The position numbers were made by a program, and so were the translations under genes. The notes below the pieces were generated by a model. The model was not told the DNA's origin, made no database searches, and worked only from the letters and a program-made list of their open reading frames with translations. From Prorocentrum cordatum (Eukaryota > Sar > Dinophyceae > Prorocentrales > Prorocentraceae): a stretch of DNA of 64,000 bases. Shown piece by piece: positions 50,281 through 62,239 of this stretch. The stretch spans positions 773,570-837,569 of the forward strand of contig CAUYUJ010016493.1 of assembly GCA_963575745.1 (NCBI GenBank), in the 5' to 3' direction. Each line of letters opens with the position of its first letter. The stretch's first letter is position 1.

Positions 50281-51287
50281 AAGTCAGATTTGCCGATGCA
50301 GCACTCGGCCGTGCGTTGGATGCTCCTGGGACTGCGCGCGCTGGCCACGGCAGCGCTGCTGGGTGACGACCGGAGCGGGCAATCAACAGAGGGCTGGCTG
50401 GACGATCCCGGGTGCGACGCGCTGTCGTACCTGCAGGTTGCGGGGGGAGCCCAAACGGTGTGGTGACCACAGCGTAGTGAGTCGGTGTAGATTCGGGGTC
50501 ACCGCACGGTTTTGGGGCCCAAGTCGTGTCCCGAGAACGTCTCGGGCGACCGGGGCCCCCAGGGCGACAAGGCCATGCGGAGGCGGACCACACGGTGAGG
50601 TGATTCCCCAAACAGTGCTTGCTCTGAAGAGGTCCTAGCGGAAATTGAAAGCCTTGACGACAGTGTCCCGCCGATGTTGGTAGCCGGCTGGGTTCCCAAG
50701 CTCCCAGCCCCGGGTTCCCGGGTTCCTGGTCATTGGTTCCGGGCAGATTTCTGTGGGTTCCGGGTTCCTGGGCTCCCGGTCGATCTCCTTATCAATCACT
50801 GTATCGATCCCATTGCAAAGCATCCATTGATTGGGGTCTTTCTCTGGTGTAATCCCAGACATCCAGCTGCTCCAATTTTTTGGTGCGTGGACTCCACAGG
50901 TCCAGACCACTTCTCCAGGGACGGCCTTTCGTCCTGAGTCGTTATTTGACGCTCCCGAGGCCCGGCGAGGGCCCCCGGAGGCCGAAAAGTGCCAAAATCC
51001 AGCCGCTCCAGTTTTTTGGGAGCGTCGGATCTCTGGGAATTGGGGATCTCGAGGCCACCACGCTGTCCGGCACCGCGCGGTGTTGGGGGGCCCCGCAAGG
51101 TCCCGGAGCAGCTTGGCGCGGGCGGCGGCTGGAGGGGCCCGAGGCCCGCGCTCTCGGCGGGGGCACCCGCGGCGGTGCGCAGGCGGGCTCCCGCCGCGGG
51201 CGCGCCAGCGGGGCTGCGGCTGCAGGCCTGCCCAGGCGGCGCGCACAGGGGAGTCTAGGGCAGGGCGACAGGCGCGGCCCTGTCACG
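50281..51287. other. intergenic, no recognised gene
   Basis: Contains an echo of 14100-14230 (GGGTTCCTGG and CCCGGGTTCC words near 50690-50790). Open frames are GC-driven. Confidence 0.4.
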
Positions 51288-52000
51288 AGGTTGAGGAGGA
51301 GGAGGAGGAGGAGGAGGAGGAGGAGGAGGAGGAGGAGGCGGGGGAGCAGGAGGAGGGAGGAGGAGGAGGAGGAGGAGGAGGAGGGAGGAGGAGGAGGAGG
51401 AGGAGGAGGAGGAGGAGGAGGAGGAGGAGGAGGAGGAGGAGGAGGAGGAGGAGGAGGAGGAGGAGGAGGAGGAGGAGGAGGAGGAGAGGAGGAGGAGGGG
51501 GAGGAGGAGGAGGAGGAGGAGGAGGAGGAGGAGGCGGAGGAGGAGAGGAGGAGGAGGAGAGAGGAGGAGGAGGAGGAGGAGGAGGAGGAGAGGAGGAGGA
51601 GGAGGAGGAGGAGGAGGAGGAGGAGGAGGAGGAGGAGGAGGAGGAGGAGAAGGAGGAGGAGAGAAGAAGGAGGAGGAGGAGGGAGGAGGAGGAAGGAGGA
51701 GGAGGAGGAGGAGGAGGAGGAGGGGGAGGAGGAGGAGGAGGAGGAGGAGGAGGAGGGGAGGAGGAGGAGGAGGAGGGAGGAGGAGGAGGAGGAGGAAGGA
51801 GGAGGAGGAGGAGGAGAGGAGGAGGAGGAGGGAGGAGGAGGAGGAGGAGGAGGAGGAGGAGGAGGAGAGGAGGTGGAGGAGGAGGAGGAGGAGGAGGAGG
51901 AGGAGGAGGAGGAGGAGGAGGTGGAGGGAGGAGGAGGAAGGAGGAGGAGGAGGAGGAGAGGAGGAGGAGGAGGAAGAGGGGGAGGGGGAGCAGCAGGAGG
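51288..52000. repeat. (GGA)n polypurine tract, ~700 bp
   Basis: The longest GGA tract in the window; nearly uninterrupted purine on the + strand. Confidence 0.95.
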
Positions 52001-53589
52001 GGGAGAGTGGGGGACGTCGAGGAGGGTGAATAAGAAGGGGGAGCGAGAGGGGGGGTCCTTAGAAGGGGCCAACCCCATCTCGGAAGCCTCTACGGAGGAG
52101 GCTTCTCGGAAGGCTGGAGGGCCTCCAGGAGGCGGGGCGCCTCGTTGGAAGGCCGCCTCACCACACCCCCGTCCCACGCCCTTTTGCGCGCCGCCGACTG
52201 CCGGACCCTGGCACCCATGGTTTTCATGATTGGTTTTGTATTTGCTGTTTCGGCTTTCGACTGCTTCTGGCACGTGAAGTCCCCCATGCCCAAAGACTGT
52301 GCGAAACTGGTAGGCTTCAGCGAGCAGGAGCCAGACACTTGAGACGTGGCGCCCCACAAAAGACGAGCTTCTAATCATCAAAGCCAGCTAGCGCGATATT
52401 CTCGTTCATTCGCGTTTCCCTTGCTCATCATTGCTTTCCTCTTCCTCACGTTCCTCCACTTCATATTTCTCGTTGTCCTCGTCCACCTCATCCTGCTCAT
52501 CCTCATCATCGTCGTCATAATATTGCTTCGAGGGTGGTGAAAAAATGCTCATTTGGAGAAGAATAAGAAGAACGATGAGGAGTAAGAGGGAGATGAGGAC
52601 GAGAGCGTGGGGGTGGGGAGAATTACGAGGGAGAACGAGGAGGAGGAGAAGAATCCTAGAGGGAGATCCGGCGGGGAAGAACATACTGTTACATAAGCAT
52701 ACATAGAGATTACCCGTGGGAAGAGGAGAAACAGGACCACGGCAAACAAAAGGTCCCCGAACAAAGCTACAATACGCCCACCCGTCCCAATCACCCTCTC
52801 CACAGGCCCCATACACGAATTCTTTTCCACTGTGGGAAGTGCCCCCTTTGAAAGACGAGGTCCCCATGGTTCTGCAATTCAGGCGCGGCGAGGTCCCCGT
52901 TTTGACAATAAGTTGCCATCCACGCTTCTAGCTAGAAGGACGGTGACGATGTATGATCATGAAATGCAAGGAAGTATTGCGCGAGAGCCCCGCCTTGAAA
53001 AAGAGCTGCTCCCAATCCGAGCAATGTTTGTCCAAAAGGCGCCTGGTCATCAAACCTGAGGAAGTCTTAAGCGAGAGCCCCGATTCGAAAAGGAGCCGCC
53101 CTCCATGAATTGCACTTTCCGGATAGCAAAGATCAGCAGAGTCTCAAGCGAAACGCTCGTTTTGAAGATGGACCGCCCTGCATCCGCGTAACGGCTTGAA
53201 GTTGTTTATGTAGTTAGGTTTGCCTAAGCGGTTCTTGCTTGTCTTGTGAAAGAACCAGTGGGTGCGGGGTGCCAGTTCAGAGGCAGCCCCCGACGTTGCT
53301 CGGTTGCCTGGTCTTGGTGTTGTTTAGGCGGTGTTCGGGTTCCCTTGTTTTGTCCGTCCTGCGCGGCAAAGTCGTTACATTCTGTCACAACGGACGAGCA
53401 CGCAGGACATGGCGCATTGATGTACAAGAATAAGTGCCCGCCTATCTTCTCAAGGATGGCCGGGTGGGATTGCAGGAAAGGAAGTGTTTGTCCCTTGGGT
53501 TCCCCGGTCCTCATTCGGTTCCCCGATTTTGTCCCTTGCATTTCTTTCTCGGGTTCCTTGGCCTTGTTTTGTGGGGGTGCCCCAGTCGT
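52001..53589. other. intergenic, no recognised gene
   Basis: 52380-52540 is pyrimidine-rich. 52960-53190 has three spaced AGCGAGAGCCCCG/AAGCGAAACG phrases. No reliable coding region. Confidence 0.4.
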
Positions 53590-53700
53590 TGCATTGCCGA
53601 GCAATGCCGAGGAATGCCAGCACTGCCAAGGAATGCCCATCATTGCAGAGCAACGCCAAGCAATGCGAAGCGATGCCAATCAATATCAAGCAATGCTTTG
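53590..53700. repeat. AATGCC(A/G)AG short repeats
   Basis: Irregular GCAATGCCAAG words, same family as 49330-49575. Confidence 0.7.
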
Positions 53701-53721
53701 CATCGCGTTAGTTCGCGTTAG

Positions 53722-53742
53722 TTTGGCTCAAGTTGGCTCAAG
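53722..53742 (+). other. tandem spliced-leader relict
   Basis: TTTGGCTCAAG followed at once by TTGGCTCAAG: two 3' halves of the dinoflagellate spliced leader in tandem, 74 bases before the ATG. Tandem relicts are expected after more than one round of trans-splicing and retro-integration. Confidence 0.75.
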
Positions 53743-53815
53743 CCGACTTCACGCCGGCTGACCGTAACAGTACACTCCCTTGAAGCCCGCCAGCCGAGGC
53801 TGCGCCCGTCCTCCC

Positions 53816-55279
53816 ATGCGCCCCGTGGTGGCTGCAGTGCTGCCGGCACTGGCGGCGGCCGTGCTCACCAGGAGACCAGCCGACCAGCAGCCGCAGGTGG
53901 ACGCGCGGCCTGGCTACGACCGCACTGAGGATGTGCGCAACGCGACCCAGGTGACGGTGCTGCTGCCCTCGCTCTCCGAGCCGGAGCTCGTCGAGGCGCT
54001 CAGGGTCATGTTCGAGAGGGCCCGCCGGCCTTCGCGCGTCCTCGTCGGCGTGGTGCAGCAGAGCTCCCGGGCGCGGCAGGCCGCGCTGGAGGCGCCGCTG
54101 GCCGCCCGCCTCTGCGGCGCGCTGGGGGCGCTGCCGGGCGCGCGGGAGAACGCGCGCCAGTCGCTCGCTGCCTGCGGTGAGGCCCAGCGCGTCCGCATGT
54201 ACCACATGGCCGCGCCGCGGGCCGAGGGCCCCACCGGCAATCGTGGGCGGCAGCAGATGCTGCTCGGGGACGCCGACGAGCTCGAGGACTTCTGCATGCG
54301 CATCGACGCAAGCGCCGTCTTCTCCGAGGGCTGGGACGAGAGGGCCGCGCGGCAGTGGGCCGAGACGGACAACGAGTACGTGGTGCTGCCGCCCGCGGCC
54401 TCGGAGGCGCTCCTGGAGACCGGCCAGTCTGCGCCCGTGTGGCCTGGGAACAGCGGCAACAGCTGGGCTCAGGAGGTCGCCGAGCGCGGATCCGTGCCGG
54501 TGATCGTGCCGGGCGCGGGGCGCGACGACGGTTGCCACAGGCGCTGGCTCTCGGCGTTCCGCGATCGACTCGAGTTGGTCGTCCAGTCTTCCGCTCTGCC
54601 AGTCGACAACGAGCTCGTCGAGCCTCCGCGTCTCCGCCTCCACGTCTCCTCCATCGGGGGCGTGGGGACCACGGGCATCATGCGAGAGCTGATGCGGCTG
54701 CAGCCCCCGATTGCCACCAATCATCGCGGCGACGTGGACAAGGTGAAACACATCCCGTTCGGTGACCGGATCCGACAAAGGGCTCCCGATAAGATCTTGT
54801 ACATTTACGGGGACCCCGTCAAGGCAGTCATATCTTTGGACAAGAGAGGTTGGCTGCGCAACCAGGCATTCAAAGTTCGTAGTGATAAGTGGCCGAAGAA
54901 TGAATCGGCAGACAAGAACAATTTGTCGGCGTGGTTAAACGACCCAGGTGGTGATTTTCTCCAGATCGAGCGGCATTTCGGCTCCTTCTACCACCAGTGC
55001 GAGTTCCCAGTCGCGTTCCTATTCATCAACGAGAAGACGGAGCATTTGGACGAGCTTGCAGATTTTCTAGAGACGAACAAGTCCGAGGTTTCCAGAGTTC
55101 TTCAACCATGGAAGGCTGCGAGGATGGCGATGGATTCCTACGAGTTGGTGGAGCCTGACTCCTCGACATTCGACTACGATGGGGTCAGGGATCAAATCGC
55201 GGATAAACTAAAGGGTGCCATATCAAAGTTCAAGGCATTGCCCGGATTCAAGACTGTAATCCCAGGCAAGGATTGCTAG
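53816..55279 (+). CDS. GlcNAc-transferase-like / sulfotransferase-like fusion protein
   Basis: 487 residues from ATG 53816. A short hydrophobic N-terminus (4-17) suggests a signal anchor. Residues 46-250 resemble the GlcNAc-transferase family of Skp1 prolyl-hydroxyl GlcNAc transferase: VTVLLPSLSEPELVEALRVM, VLVGVVQQ and CMRIDASAVFSEGWD (160-174). Residues 274-450 look like a P-loop sulfotransferase-type domain: LHVSSIGGVGTTGIMREL (GGVGTTG 281-287) and ILYIYGDPVKAVISLDKRG, which would bind the PAPS phosphates. Codon use changes from strongly GC-ending to mixed near residue 250, at the domain border, suggesting a fusion of two sources. Intronless and behind a spliced-leader relict, so probably a retro-copy. 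Expected in the Golgi/secretory pathway; substrate unknown. Confidence 0.65.
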   Translation: MRPVVAAVLPALAAAVLTRRPADQQPQVDARPGYDRTEDVRNATQVTVLLPSLSEPELVEALRVMFERARRPSRVLVGVVQQSSRARQAALEAPLAARLCGALGALPGARENARQSLAACGEAQRVRMYHMAAPRAEGPTGNRGRQQMLLGDADELEDFCMRIDASAVFSEGWDERAARQWAETDNEYVVLPPAASEALLETGQSAPVWPGNSGNSWAQEVAERGSVPVIVPGAGRDDGCHRRWLSAFRDRLELVVQSSALPVDNELVEPPRLRLHVSSIGGVGTTGIMRELMRLQPPIATNHRGDVDKVKHIPFGDRIRQRAPDKILYIYGDPVKAVISLDKRGWLRNQAFKVRSDKWPKNESADKNNLSAWLNDPGGDFLQIERHFGSFYHQCEFPVAFLFINEKTEHLDELADFLETNKSEVSRVLQPWKAARMAMDSYELVEPDSSTFDYDGVRDQIADKLKGAISKFKALPGFKTVIPGKDC

Positions 55280-56100
55280 AAGTAGTATGTATGATCTTCT
55301 TGCTCGTCATCTCACATCTTATCGTCATCACCATCATCCTCATTATTCTTGTCCTCGTCCCGCTTCCAACCGCCTGGCCGCGCCGTGTTGCTTCCGAGCT
55401 AGTCGACAGCCTCGCCGACTATTTGTAAGCCGTTTCGCTTGCTACTTCTAACAAGGCCGCGCTGCCGCGTACCATACAAAAAAAAGAACTGATTTGAGTT
55501 GCTTTGGAACTGAAGACCCCTGATCGGGGTCGCGGTATTTTTACGCCTAGTGTTCGGTGTACTTTGTTTTAAACAGATAGCCCCGCTGGTTTGGGGGAGG
55601 TCAGTGGTCCGTCTTGGTCTCCCCCGATTCCTCTCCTTCAATCCCTCAATCCGAGGATTGAGGAAGAATGATTCGTCCCGCGCAGTCTCTGGGCTCGCGA
55701 GGCGCTGGCAACAAAGGAGAGATCCGTGCGCGCGTTCCTCTTTTGCGTCTTCGCGCTCGTCAGTCGCATGGCAAACGGGAAAATGTTAGCCTTGGGGCCG
55801 ACGCGATAAGGTGACTTGTCGTTTACGTCGCCACGGCTGGATTCAATATTTTGTTATTGGAACTTGGCCACCTTCGACGGCGAGCAAGGGCCTTAACTCA
55901 AGGGCGCCAGCTTTAGCCCGAAGGCTGAAGCAACTCCAACTTCAGGTCACCAGCCGACGCAATGCTACGCACTCAGTAAGGTCGAGACTTCGGGCACGCT
56001 AGAAGCAAACCTCGAGGCCATCATCTCCGATACGTCTTTCGGCACCGGGAACGCACAACATGCTGTCCGATGACAGGCACCGGGGCACGGACAAGCCCCA
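55280..56100. other. intergenic, no recognised gene
   Basis: TCATCATC-rich 55310-55360 directly after the gene (possible 3' UTR); the rest is unremarkable. Confidence 0.4.
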
Positions 56101-57420
56101 CCGGTAGACCGCGCTGACGGCAAACGGCAAAGGCAACGGTCACCCCCAAACCGCCACGAGTTCTTGAAGGGGCTCGCGCGGCAAGGCAACCTGCCGCCAG
56201 CACAGGCACGGCCGGATCCCGAATGGACTCGGAGGGAGGATGTCTAACCCTTACCCCATGGCACCTAAGCGTGGGAATCAGGAAGCTCCTGCGGGTAGAC
56301 CCGCAGAGCCAAGAAACCCTCGCGTACCCACCTGACCGAGCGCGACAGGTTTCACCTCGTGGTGTAGACCAAAAATTGCAGGATACGCAAGTCGCAGCAG
56401 GGCCACTTGCCGCTGCCCCCACCCTCACAATCAGGGGCGATTTCGACCGATGACATGCTCCAGCACATGAGCGAACAGACCGCGATTGCGCAACAGCAGG
56501 CGCTGCAGAGGCAGAGCAACAAGTTCGCATAGCAACAATATGCTCTGGTTCACAGAGTGCGTTCGTCCTGCGAGAGGTCCGCACATGCGTCACAAACGCA
56601 GGAAGAACGTAGTGATGACCCACAGCCACGGGCTGTCGTTGGCGAAATAGTAGCGGCAAACGCTGAAGACAGATACAGTAGGGGTCTTGAAGAAGGAACC
56701 CTTTTCGTTGGGGAGGGGCTCGGTGTACCTTGATTGTTTCAAAGTTTGCCTCAGGCTTTCCTTCTGTTTTCGACCGGAAATCGAAGGTTAACTTATTGGG
56801 AAAAAGGGGCCTCGCTCCTTATTTGGGGTTCCTTGGGTCAACGCCCCGACTGTATGCAGGCCAACGAGTGCCCGGCCAAGGGGTCACACACCTCATCGAG
56901 CGCGTCAGTGTTGTAGAAAACCTTCTACAGCACCAACAATTTCAGATCGGAGCTGATAGTGTAGAGACGGTGTCGGGCAGCTCTCACTGGCATCGAACGA
57001 ACGAGCAACGCAGTTGGATCAGAACAATATTGACCGATCTATGCGAGTGGAGCTTGCTGCAGCATGGTGGATGGACCCAAGCAACACGCGGAGCAGCTGA
57101 TACAGCATCCAAGACGCAAGAAATGTGATCATCGATTCGATCGCTTACCTACAGGAAAGACTGGACAGCACTGACGGACAGTGCTCAGCAAATGGCGGCG
57201 TGATTCATTTGCAAGAACCTCTGTGTCTGGATACACAGGGCACGAGTTAGTCAGCGCAAATCTGAGCGACCAGGTGAAGGACAACAGCGACCTTAACCCT
57301 GAAAATGTGGACAGGATCCGCAGCGAGGCCGCCGCCGAGCTGGGCGGGGCGAAGATGGAGCGGGAACGCGCGACGAGAACTGTCAATCACCCACACACGG
57401 CGGCTCCACCCTGCTGCAAC
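56101..57420 (+). pseudogene. decayed gag-like retroelement relic
   Basis: Broken frame: 56446-56535 reads TDDMLQHMSEQTAIAQQQAL and on to a TAG, then continues open for about 55 codons; 57240-57400 has another coding-like piece (LSDQVKDNSDLNPENVDRIR). The helical Gln-rich start is gag-like, but no zinc knuckle or pol is seen, so the assignment is tentative. It holds hairpins similar in style to the LTR element: 56178-56197 (GCGGCAAG-GCAA-CCTGCCGC, one mismatch) and 56290-56305 (TGCGGG-TAGA-CCCGCA). Confidence 0.3.
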
Positions 57421-57677
57421 GGCAAGGCAACCCTCACCCGTCACTGGACACGCTGGCCCACACGGGCGCGGGGCGGAGGCCAGTTTGGCAGTCCCGTCCC
57501 CGCTCGTCCCCCCCGCTCGCCAGCTCTCGGGGGGCCTCCGAGCTCCGACGTCGCCGAAGGAAAACCGCTGGGCTGTTCGACAGAATCCATCCGAATGATG
57601 TATCGGGCGTGGTCGATACGTGAGGGCCCCGGGGGCCGAAACGGGACGAGAGGGCCCGACGCGATATCCCATCGGCT

Positions 57678-57693
57678 CCAGGAGGAGGAGGAG

Positions 57694-57730
<37 letters not shown>
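57678..57730. repeat. (GGA)n/(GCA)n microsatellite
   Basis: Short GGA run then AGC repeats. Confidence 0.9.
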
Positions 57731-57999
57731 GAGGGCTCGAGGGTTTGCGTTGGTCGGGCCCGATTTGCTCGTGGCCTGCCTTCGCGCTGGATCCGCGGGA
57801 GGCAGCCCGCTTCCCAAGCCGGGCGCCCGCAGAGGCGCGAGGATGACCCGCGCGTCGCGCTCGGCTGCTCGAGCCGCAGCGCTGCCGTTCTTGTCCAGGG
57901 TGCGGCGCCGGAGCGCGAAGCGCGAAGATAGTTGACCCGGTGTGTGCGTGCCCAGCGTGCTTACTCCAAATCTCCTATCTGTCGACACCCCCCCTAGAA

Positions 58000-58165
58000 G
58001 ACCAGACCCCTCCAAATGCGACCCACTATTCCGGACCCCCCTCTTCGACGGGGCGCTTGAATAAAAACCGGACCCCCTTGAGCTCCACTCCAAAGGAAGC
58101 GCCCTAATAAACCGGATCCCCCCAGTGACCAAGAAGGCGCCCTGAAAAACCGGACCCGGGTGACG
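58000..58165. repeat. AAACCGGACCCCC short repeats
   Basis: Five or six irregular copies of a 30-40 bp unit containing AAACCGGACCCCC and GGCGCCCT. Confidence 0.6.
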
Positions 58166-58563
58166 ATTGATAAGGGCTTTGGAGTAAGGCGACCCGTTAT
58201 TTTTGCGGGTCCAGGTCCGTCGGTTTCGGTCCCAGGCCGTTTTCACGAAGGGAAGGTCATATAAAGGGAGGTTTGTCCACCGCCGAGGCGACCCAGGTGA
58301 CCTCGACCCAGACATCGTCGCGTCGCGCGGAGGGAAGCGCGACGAGTCGTTTTTGTTGCCGTTTTCAGCCTCTGGGGGCCGTCGCTGGGCCGTGTGGCCG
58401 TCAAGAGCTACTGGGGATGACGGAGAGAGTTTGGGGCAGAGGAGGTCGGGACCTTTGGGGGGCCCGCATCGGGGAGAAAGAGACGACGGCAAGCGGGAGG
58501 GAGGACGGAGGAGAGGGGTGAGATGGAGGTCTGAGGGGGAGAGGAGGCGCCTTCGTGTAGTTC

Positions 58564-58692
58564 TAAGCCAGACGTGGCCCAGTCAACACATAGCCTGGGG
58601 GCGATGTGTTGACCAATGTTTGCATTTGTTTCTTCTTTTGTGCCACATGGTTTCGTCCAAAACCCCCTTGTAGGAGGACAGGCCCGACCTAA
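58564..58692. mobile_element. family M MITE, copy 6 (left end decayed)
   Basis: Right end AGGAGGACAGGCCCGACCTAA is typical; the left end (TAAGCCAGACGTGGCCCAGT) is diverged. Flanked by GTGTAGTTC (58555-58563) and GTGTAGCTC (58693-58701), a 9-bp duplication with one change. Confidence 0.65.
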
Positions 58693-58815
58693 GTGTAGCT
58701 CCCTCAACAGATGTGGCAGCGACCTGAGTGTAGCGACCCAAGCGTAGCTCCCTCAACACATGTGTAGTGCGACCTAAGTGTAGCGACCGAAGTGTAGCTC
58801 CCTCCACAGATGTGG
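58690..58815. repeat. GTGTAGCTCCCTCAAC minisatellite
   Basis: Three to four units of CTAAGTGTAGCTCCCTCAAC plus AGATGTGGC; the MITE target site lies within this unit. Confidence 0.7.
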
Positions 58816-58974
58816 TGACGGCGTCGCGGGCGGCGGCAATGGCGTGCCGCCCGCCGCCGAGGCCTGCGGGTGTGCGGCGTGGAGATCCTGCCGGACGCGC
58901 AGTCCCTGCACGGGGCGCCGTTCCAGGCGGGGGGGCGGCAGCGGCAGCGGTGGCGGCGACGGCGGCGACGGCCA

Positions 58975-59105
58975 ACGAGGAGGGAGGGAGGGGGAGGGAG
59001 GGAGGGATGGGGAGGAGGAGGAGGAGAAGGAGGAGTAGGAGGAGAAGGAGCAGAAGGAGGAGAAGGAGGAGAAGGAGGAGAAAGGGGAGAAGGAGGAGGA
59101 CAGTC
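58975..59105. repeat. GGA/GGGA polypurine tract
   Basis: Purine-only repeats. A second short GGA tract is at 59455-59525. Confidence 0.85.
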
Positions 59106-59689
59106 CGCAGCCGTTTTGGCCCAAGGAGGAGGGGGAGGAAGCGGGGCCCCCTGAGATCGTCGCAAACAACGCCAGCCAGCAGGCCCGGCGAGCGTTGCGA
59201 AGCAGCTGCTGAACGCTGCGCCGCCGGTGCCGTTTTCACGTCAGTCGTCTTGTGCGCTTGAGTTTCTTCTTCTTATTGTAACACTATTGGCATGCTTCTC
59301 GCTGAGCAATCCTCATGTGCAGCATCGGCCTTCACCCCCTTCAATTGGGGTTGCGGATCTGCATCGCGATCTCTCCTCAGTCTGCTCTTGATGCGAACGG
59401 CTCGCAGGTGAGAAAAAAATGCTTCTCGATGAGCAAACGGTTCAAAACATCCACTCTGGAGGAGGACGGGGAGGCGGAGGACGACGGCGAGGAGGACGAG
59501 GAGGAGGAAGAGGAGGAGGAAGATATACAGAACCAACCCTGGATGCGCCAAGGATGTCGCAATACATCCTTCTATCCCAAGTCCCCCCCATCCTAGCTGG
59601 CTGTCGGTAGCGCGGGTGCTCTCTCTGGTGACTGTGTTTTCCATGGTGACGGATGATGACGCTGATGATGGTGATGCTAAAAAATAACA

Positions 59690-60200
<511 letters not shown>

Positions 60201-60204
60201 ACGA

Positions 60205-60960
60205 ACTCGAGTTGAGTTAGAACTTGGAGGGCCCCAGGCGGTTAGAACCGAATTCGAGTTCTAACTTGAGGGCCTCGAGGTGGGTAGTAACTTGGAGGGC
60301 TCGAGGTGGCTAGAGCTCTATTTGAGTTCTGCTTTGGAGGGATCGAGGCGGTTAGAACTCACATGTGAGTTCTAGCCGCTCCGGGCCCCGAACTCAAGTT
60401 GAGTTCTCATTTGGAGGGCTCGAGGCGGTTAGAAATCAACTGGAGTTTTAACTTGGAGAGCTTGAGGCAGTTAGAATTCAACTTGAGTTCTACGCGGAGG
60501 GCCCGAGGCGGTTAGACCTCGATTTGAGCAATTTGGAGGTCTCGAGGCGGTTAGAACTCACATTTGAGTCTATAAGCTATAATTCAACCTCACGCTCCCA
60601 GAGGGGCGTCGCAATGAGGTCAAATTCGACGTTTGCATCGTCAAGACCCCTCTTTGGGCCTCTCGCTGCCAATGCTTACCTACGCGAACCTCGAAGTTGA
60701 ACTCGAATGTGAGTTCTAAACGCCTCGGGCCATCCATGTTAGAATTCAAACTGATCTCCAACTAACTTGAAGCGCTCGAGGCGGTTCGAACTCAAACGTG
60801 AGTTCTTACAGTCTCGAGCCGAAAAACTAAAACATGCTCCTCGAACCTCGAAGTTATAACTCGAAGTTGAGTTTTAGTGTGGAGGTTTGAGGTGGTTAGA
60901 CTTCACATTTGGGTCCTCACCTCGTCGAGCCCTTCAGTTAGAACTCAACTTTGACTTCGA
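60205..60960. repeat. 45-50 bp palindromic repeat array (block 1)
   Basis: Tandem diverged units of the form CTTGGAGGGCTCGAGGCGG then TTAGAACTCACATTTGAGTTC; the second half is palindromic (GAACTCA...TGAGTTC). Interrupted near 60590-60680. Confidence 0.8.
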
Positions 60961-61639
60961 ATCTTATCGACTCCCGAAGTTGCTCGGGGAGCGGGAGGAG
61001 AACGGAGACAACCGCAAGGCTGCATGGATGCTGCCACGGGCATGTTGCTGCTTGGTGCATGCACCGGCCCGGGCGGACAAATCCCGCACCCTTGCACAGC
61101 CAGAAGCTAGCTGACAGGAGCTACCCGCGACAATCATCGCCCATGCGGGCCGTCGAGAGGGAGGAGGAATGTGGGCCACGAGTTGGGGAACAGAGCCATG
61201 GCCCCGAAAATCAGCAATGGCCCCAGACTCGGGCAGGATCAGAGAATGACAGTGGGGCGGAAATTCGGGCGGCTATAACGATGCGAATGTACTCGCAAAA
61301 CGCACCGGCGCCGCGCCAGGAGCAAGAGGGGGCGGCGGGAAATGGGAGGGGGGCGAGGAGGGATCCGAAGCGCAAGTGGCAAGCTCGAGTGACAACATTC
61401 GGCATCCTGCAGAATTGCGACAATAGTGGGGCTGAACGATACGAAATTGCCCCTACTCGCATCCACAAAAGTGGTCCAGTGCCAGGCACTCAGAGCCTAA
61501 AGGTCTGCGGAAGCAGTGAGTCCAGCGAAACAGACGACGAGCACGAAGCGAGAGGAGGAGGAGGAAAAGGAGGAGGAGGAGGAAGATTACGATCAAGTGA
61601 TGACGTCAGACCACGACCGCAGCGACCTCGAGCCTCCAA
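60961..61639. other. unique interval between palindromic arrays
   Basis: No recognised gene; a 245-codon frame here lacks any family signature. Confidence 0.4.
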
Positions 61640-61930
61640 GTCAGAAGTCAGGCTTGATTTAAACCTTGGAGGTTCGAGGAGATTGTAACTCAGGTTTGAG
61701 TTCAAGTCTCCTCGACCCTCCAAGTTAGAATTCAAGTTTTAGTTCTAACTTGGAGGTTCGAGGGTGTTGAATCGAATGTGAGTTCTACCCGATTCGAGAC
61801 TCCAAGTCATAAATAAAAGTTGAGTTATACTTTGGAGGCTCGACGCGGTCAGAACTCACGTGCGAGTTCTAACTTGGAGGTTAAAGGCGGAAAGAATTCC
61901 TGACCGCTTCGAGCCTCCAAGTTATAATTA
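61640..61930. repeat. 45-50 bp palindromic repeat array (block 2)
   Basis: Same unit as block 1, in both orientations (CGAGCCTCCAAGTTA and TAACTTGGAGGTTCGAG). Confidence 0.75.
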
Positions 61931-62239
61931 TGAACGCTTCGAGTATCCCCACCATTGTCTGTGGCAGACGTCGCTTACTTCGCTGTTCTTTCCTTCGCTA
62001 CGACGCGGCCCGCCCCAGCGTGCTCGGCGTTCGACTCTGCTTCGCGCTCCCGCGTACCAAAAAAAAGTATACCTACCAGACCATTCAGAAACCCTGCCTG
62101 TGAGAGCTGACGGGAAAAGGGACGAAGAGACACATGTTGTGAAACAAAGCGGGCAACCAGGATTCACAGATCTCTGGGAGCAAGGGGGTGGCTTTGGAGG
62201 GCCTATTGGGGCCATTCTTGGGGCCCGCGCGGGGGCGTG
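61931..62239. other. no recognised gene
   Basis: Ordinary sequence between the palindromic array and the GGA tract. Confidence 0.4.

Noticed and set aside
49607-50638. 343-codon frame across 49.6-50.6 kb
   Set aside because: Crosses the foldback element and repeats; no domain and no consistent codon use.
52218-52342. Short frame MVFMIGFVFAVSAFDCFWHV with signal-peptide look
   Set aside because: Only about 41 residues from its ATG, no relative recognised and no leader relict; cannot be told from chance.
58870-58960. Exon-like phrase CGVEILPDAQSLHGAPFQ
   Set aside because: Too short, no splice-site pair identified, runs straight into simple repeats.
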